A DNA stretch of 64,000 nt, from positions 62,001-126,000 of the forward strand of contig DIWM01000053.1 in NCBI GenBank assembly GCA_002428485.1. Direction: 5' to 3'. The translations under genes and the position numbers were made by a program. Positions 61,450 to 64,000 of this stretch are shown one piece after another (position 1 is the stretch's first letter; each line of letters begins with the position of its first letter). This stretch comes from Deltaproteobacteria bacterium UBA6106. Lineage in GTDB: Bacteria > Desulfobacterota > Syntrophorhabdia > Syntrophorhabdales > Syntrophorhabdaceae. Under the pieces are notes generated by a model that saw nothing but the letters and a program-made list of their open reading frames with translations, made no database searches and was not told the origin of the DNA.

Positions 61450-62991
61450 ATGGAAAAGATCAATATCAGCGACTGGGTGACAAAGTGGGCCTTCTTGAAG
61501 CCGGACAAGCCCGCCATCATCTATGAAGACAGCGCGATCACCTACAAAGACTTAAATGAGCGGATAAACAGGACCGCCCGCATGCTCCAGGGGCTTGGCG
61601 TCGGAAAAGGGGACCGCGTCGGCGTCCTCATGTACAACACCTACCAGCTCATTGAGATCTTCTTCGCCCTGGGAAAGCTCGGCGCCATCCTCGTCCCACT
61701 CAACACGCGGCTGGTCAGCGCCGAACTTGAATATATCATAAAGGACAGCGGGCTGACAGCACTTGTCTTCGGGGAGGCCTTCACCGACGTCCTCGAATCG
61801 CTCCGCATGAACCTCACGATCAATAAAGACCACTACTTCTGCCTGGGGAAAAACCCGGCATGGGCGCACGACTACGAACAGGCGATCATGGCGCAAAAGT
61901 CCGTGGATGAACCTGTGGTGCGTGAGCCTGCAGGCGGCGAGGACCCCATCATCATCATGTACACATCGGGCACGACGGGGCTTCCCAAGGGCGCCATCCT
62001 GTCCCACCGGAAGACCTTCTTCAACGCCCTGAACGCGAACATCTACTACGGCCTCGCACCGTCGGACATCATGATCTCCCCCAGGCCCATGTTCCACTCC
62101 GGGGGGCTGCTTGTCGAGCTGTGCCCCATGATCTACAAGGGCGGCACGCTCGTCATGCGGGGGCGGTTCAAGCCGGAGGAGATCCTGGCGGCCATCGAAC
62201 GGTACAAGGCGACCATCCTTGAAGTGGCCGCAACGGTGCTCCGGTTCATCCTCGAGCAGTGCGACATCGACAAGTACGACCTCTCTTCCCTGAAGGTCTG
62301 CTATACCGGCGGCGAACGGGTCCCCCCGACGCTCCTGGAGGACTACGCAAAGAAGGGCATTATCATCTCCCAGATCTACGGCCAGACCGAGACCTCCACC
62401 GTCACCTGGCTTCCGGTGGAGGACGCCGTGCGGAAGCTCGGCTCCGCAGGGAAGCCCGTCTTCCACGGCGACGTCAAAATCGTCGGCACGGACGGCAACG
62501 AGGTGGGCCCGGGCGAGGTCGGCGAGATCGTCGTCTCCGGCTGCATCGTCATGAACGGCTACTGGGGGAAGCCGGAGCTGACGGAAGGCACCATCATCAA
62601 CGGCTGGCTTCACACAGGCGACCTGGCGAAGACCGACGAGGAAGGCTTTTTCTACATCGTGGACCGGCAGAAGGACATGTACATCAGCGGGGGGGAGAAC
62701 GTGTACCCCGCAGAGATAGAGAAGGCGTTCCTGCAGAACGAAAAGATCCTCAACGTGGGCGTCTGCGGCATCCCCGACCAGAAATGGGGGGAGGTGGGCC
62801 TTGCCTGCATCGTTATGAAAGATGGCGAGACCATGACCGAGGAAGAGGCCGTTGCCTATTGCGATGACAAGCTTGCGCGGTTCAAGATCCCGAAGGTGGT
62901 AAAATTTGTCAAAGAGCTGCCCTTGAACGCCGCTGAAAAGGTGCTCAGAAGAAAGCTTCTTCAGGACTACCTCGCAGAAGAAAAATCGTAG
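61450..62991 (+). CDS. Acyl-CoA synthetase (AMP-forming, ANL family)
   Basis: A 513-residue enzyme that activates a carboxylic acid to its CoA thioester with ATP. Motifs: IIMYTSGTTGLPKGAILSH (P-loop), QIYGQTETSTVTWLP, HTGDLAKTDEEGFFYIVDRQKDMYISGGENVYP (quoted in part), and a C-terminal catalytic Lys in NAAEKVLRRKL, where the common GK reads EK. Nucleotide use is strongly G/C-ending from about 61480 to 62800, with the last 150 bases more ordinary. A second activating enzyme beside the CoA-transferase suggests two acids, or two routes, feed this pathway. Confidence 0.92.
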   Translation: MEKINISDWVTKWAFLKPDKPAIIYEDSAITYKDLNERINRTARMLQGLGVGKGDRVGVLMYNTYQLIEIFFALGKLGAILVPLNTRLVSAELEYIIKDSGLTALVFGEAFTDVLESLRMNLTINKDHYFCLGKNPAWAHDYEQAIMAQKSVDEPVVREPAGGEDPIIIMYTSGTTGLPKGAILSHRKTFFNALNANIYYGLAPSDIMISPRPMFHSGGLLVELCPMIYKGGTLVMRGRFKPEEILAAIERYKATILEVAATVLRFILEQCDIDKYDLSSLKVCYTGGERVPPTLLEDYAKKGIIISQIYGQTETSTVTWLPVEDAVRKLGSAGKPVFHGDVKIVGTDGNEVGPGEVGEIVVSGCIVMNGYWGKPELTEGTIINGWLHTGDLAKTDEEGFFYIVDRQKDMYISGGENVYPAEIEKAFLQNEKILNVGVCGIPDQKWGEVGLACIVMKDGETMTEEEAVAYCDDKLARFKIPKVVKFVKELPLNAAEKVLRRKLLQDYLAEEKS

Positions 62992-62998
62992 CAGCGGG

Positions 62999-64000
62999 AT
63001 GTCGTCTCGCGGGGAATACCCTCTTTCCGGTCAGACGAAGCCGGGCTACCAGTGGATCGTGGTAGCCATCATATGGTTCTGTCATGCTGTATATTTTCTG
63101 AGCTATATGACAGTCGGCACCCTGGCCCCGTTTCTTCAATCTGAATTACATCTTAGCTCTGCCCGCATTGGAATGCTGAGCAGCGCTATCACGATCGGTT
63201 CCGCATTATCCCTCATTCCTTCAGGCATGCTGGCAGATCATTTGGGTTCCAAATGGATAATGACGGGGGGCCTTCTCCTCATCGCCGCTTCCGCCATCGC
63301 TGTTTCTACCATGCATTTTTATCTTGCCATTTTCGGGCTCCTGATAGTGCTCGGCGCCGGCGTTGGGGCAAATCAGACCCCGGGGAGCAAGGCAATTGTC
63401 ATGTGGTTCCCAACAAAGGGAAGAGCTACGGGCATGGGTATTAAACAGACGGGGGTCACCACCGGGGGCATACTGGCATCGTTTCTCCTGCCTGCGGTGG
63501 CCCTGCAATGCGGTTCCTGGAAATATTCTTTTGTTGCTGCCGGTCTTGCTGCGTTAGCGGCCGCCGTGATAGTGGCCCTTTTCTATAAAGACCCGGCGCG
63601 AAGTGACCCGCAACCCGGCCGGCAAAGAGTTCATTACAAACACGTTTTCCTTCAACTTTTGAAGAACAGGGATTTGATACTGACCTCTTTCGCAGGGATA
63701 TTTCTCATGTCGATCCAATCCTCGCTCATGACCTATTTCATACTTTATGCTTCCTCTGTGTGGGGCTTTCCTGCAAAAAAATGCGGTTTATTTTTAGCTC
63801 TGGCATTTTTTAGCGGGTCTCTGGCCAGGGTTGGGTGGAGCGTCGCAAGCGACTATCTATTTATGGGGCGGAGGAATATCATTCTCATTTTGATAAGCAT
63901 ACTAGGCATGATCACCACCGTCTGGATTGACGCAACTCGGGATACAAGCAATGTGCTCCTTTTGTACCTTTTAACATGCTTGCTTGGCATAGCATGCTTT
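62999..64000 (+). CDS. MFS transporter (3' end outside window)
   Basis: An open frame of 334 codons reaching the right edge. It starts ATG-TCG-TCT 7 bases after the ligase stop. The protein is a major-facilitator carrier: an N-terminal helix (WIVVAIIWFCHAVYFLSYMT), the loop between helices 2 and 3 reading GMLADHLGSKWIM (the GxLaDrxGxr motif), GTKGRATG-like PTKGRATGMGIKQTGVTTGG in helix 5 region, and about eight helices before the cut. Such carriers near acyl-CoA ligases usually import aromatic or organic acids. The ribosome site is weak (cagcggg), suggesting coupling to the ligase. Confidence 0.88.
   Translation, partial: MSSRGEYPLSGQTKPGYQWIVVAIIWFCHAVYFLSYMTVGTLAPFLQSELHLSSARIGMLSSAITIGSALSLIPSGMLADHLGSKWIMTGGLLLIAASAIAVSTMHFYLAIFGLLIVLGAGVGANQTPGSKAIVMWFPTKGRATGMGIKQTGVTTGGILASFLLPAVALQCGSWKYSFVAAGLAALAAAVIVALFYKDPARSDPQPGRQRVHYKHVFLQLLKNRDLILTSFAGIFLMSIQSSLMTYFILYASSVWGFPAKKCGLFLALAFFSGSLARVGWSVASDYLFMGRRNIILILISILGMITTVWIDATRDTSNVLLLYLLTCLLGIACF

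Noticed and set aside
61552..62613. Long minus-strand open frame (353 codons) opposite the acyl-CoA ligase
   Set aside because: It mirrors a strongly G/C-ending gene, its translation is rich in Asp, Val, Arg and His without recognisable domains, and the plus-strand ligase is certain.

Overview
The window reads as a chromosomal segment of a Gram-negative strict anaerobe, most likely a deltaproteobacterial (Desulfobacterota) syntroph or aromatic/fatty-acid degrader. The supporting signs are a ferredoxin-type 2-oxoacid oxidoreductase, a flavin reductase-rubredoxin fusion, TRAP transporters, a CheX/CheD chemotaxis set, lipoprotein peptidyl-prolyl isomerases, and ETF/FixCX electron transfer linked to acyl-CoA oxidation. 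The genus cannot be fixed from the sequence alone.

Layout. 0-3.8 kb: lytic transglycosylase (cut by the left edge), a PIN-like protein, a TPR lipoprotein and an acetyltransferase. 4.4-8.8 kb: 2-oxoacid:ferredoxin oxidoreductase (apparent CTG start), a flavoredoxin-rubredoxin and purC. 9.0-12 kb (minus): a TRAP transporter dctP-Q-M. 12-19.7 kb (minus): LysE exporter, transglycosylase, mfd, two parvulins and pdxA. 20-28.2 kb: 5-oxoprolinase pxpABC, a branched-chain-type ABC transporter and a YcsI-family protein, which look like one amino-acid/oxoproline unit. 28.5-43.3 kb: a chemotaxis locus (cheY, cheX, an odd soluble receptor-like protein, STAS, cheY, cheA, MCP, cheW, cheR, cheD, cheB, Cache protein, MCP) with three candidate sigma-28 promoters, interrupted by an IS110 element. 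43.4-47 kb: a flippase-like membrane protein, fabH, tRNA-Ser and GAPDH. 47.2-64 kb: a long plus-strand catabolic cluster with a MeaB-like GTPase, two-subunit B12 acyl-CoA mutase, PrpD protein, type III CoA-transferase, TRAP transporter, epimerase, acyl-CoA dehydrogenase, ETF, FixC, FixX, acyl-CoA ligase and an MFS transporter cut by the right edge.

Two things stand out. First, the IS110 element carries a readable bridge-RNA region. Its target guides match the DNA flanking the insertion, its donor guides match the element ends, and the joined ends would form a TTGACA-N17-TATGTT promoter. The target is a sequence of an intergenic repeat family found throughout the window, so the element appears programmed for that repeat. 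Second, the 47-64 kb cluster has a B12 mutase whose usual substrate-contact motifs are heavily replaced, together with an acyl-CoA dehydrogenase lacking glutamate at both usual catalytic positions. This suggests a CoA-dependent carbon-skeleton rearrangement pathway for an unidentified, possibly bulky, carboxylic acid.

Intergenic space is filled with several families of short palindromic or dispersed repeats (called A to E in the features). They occupy most gaps over 150 bp.
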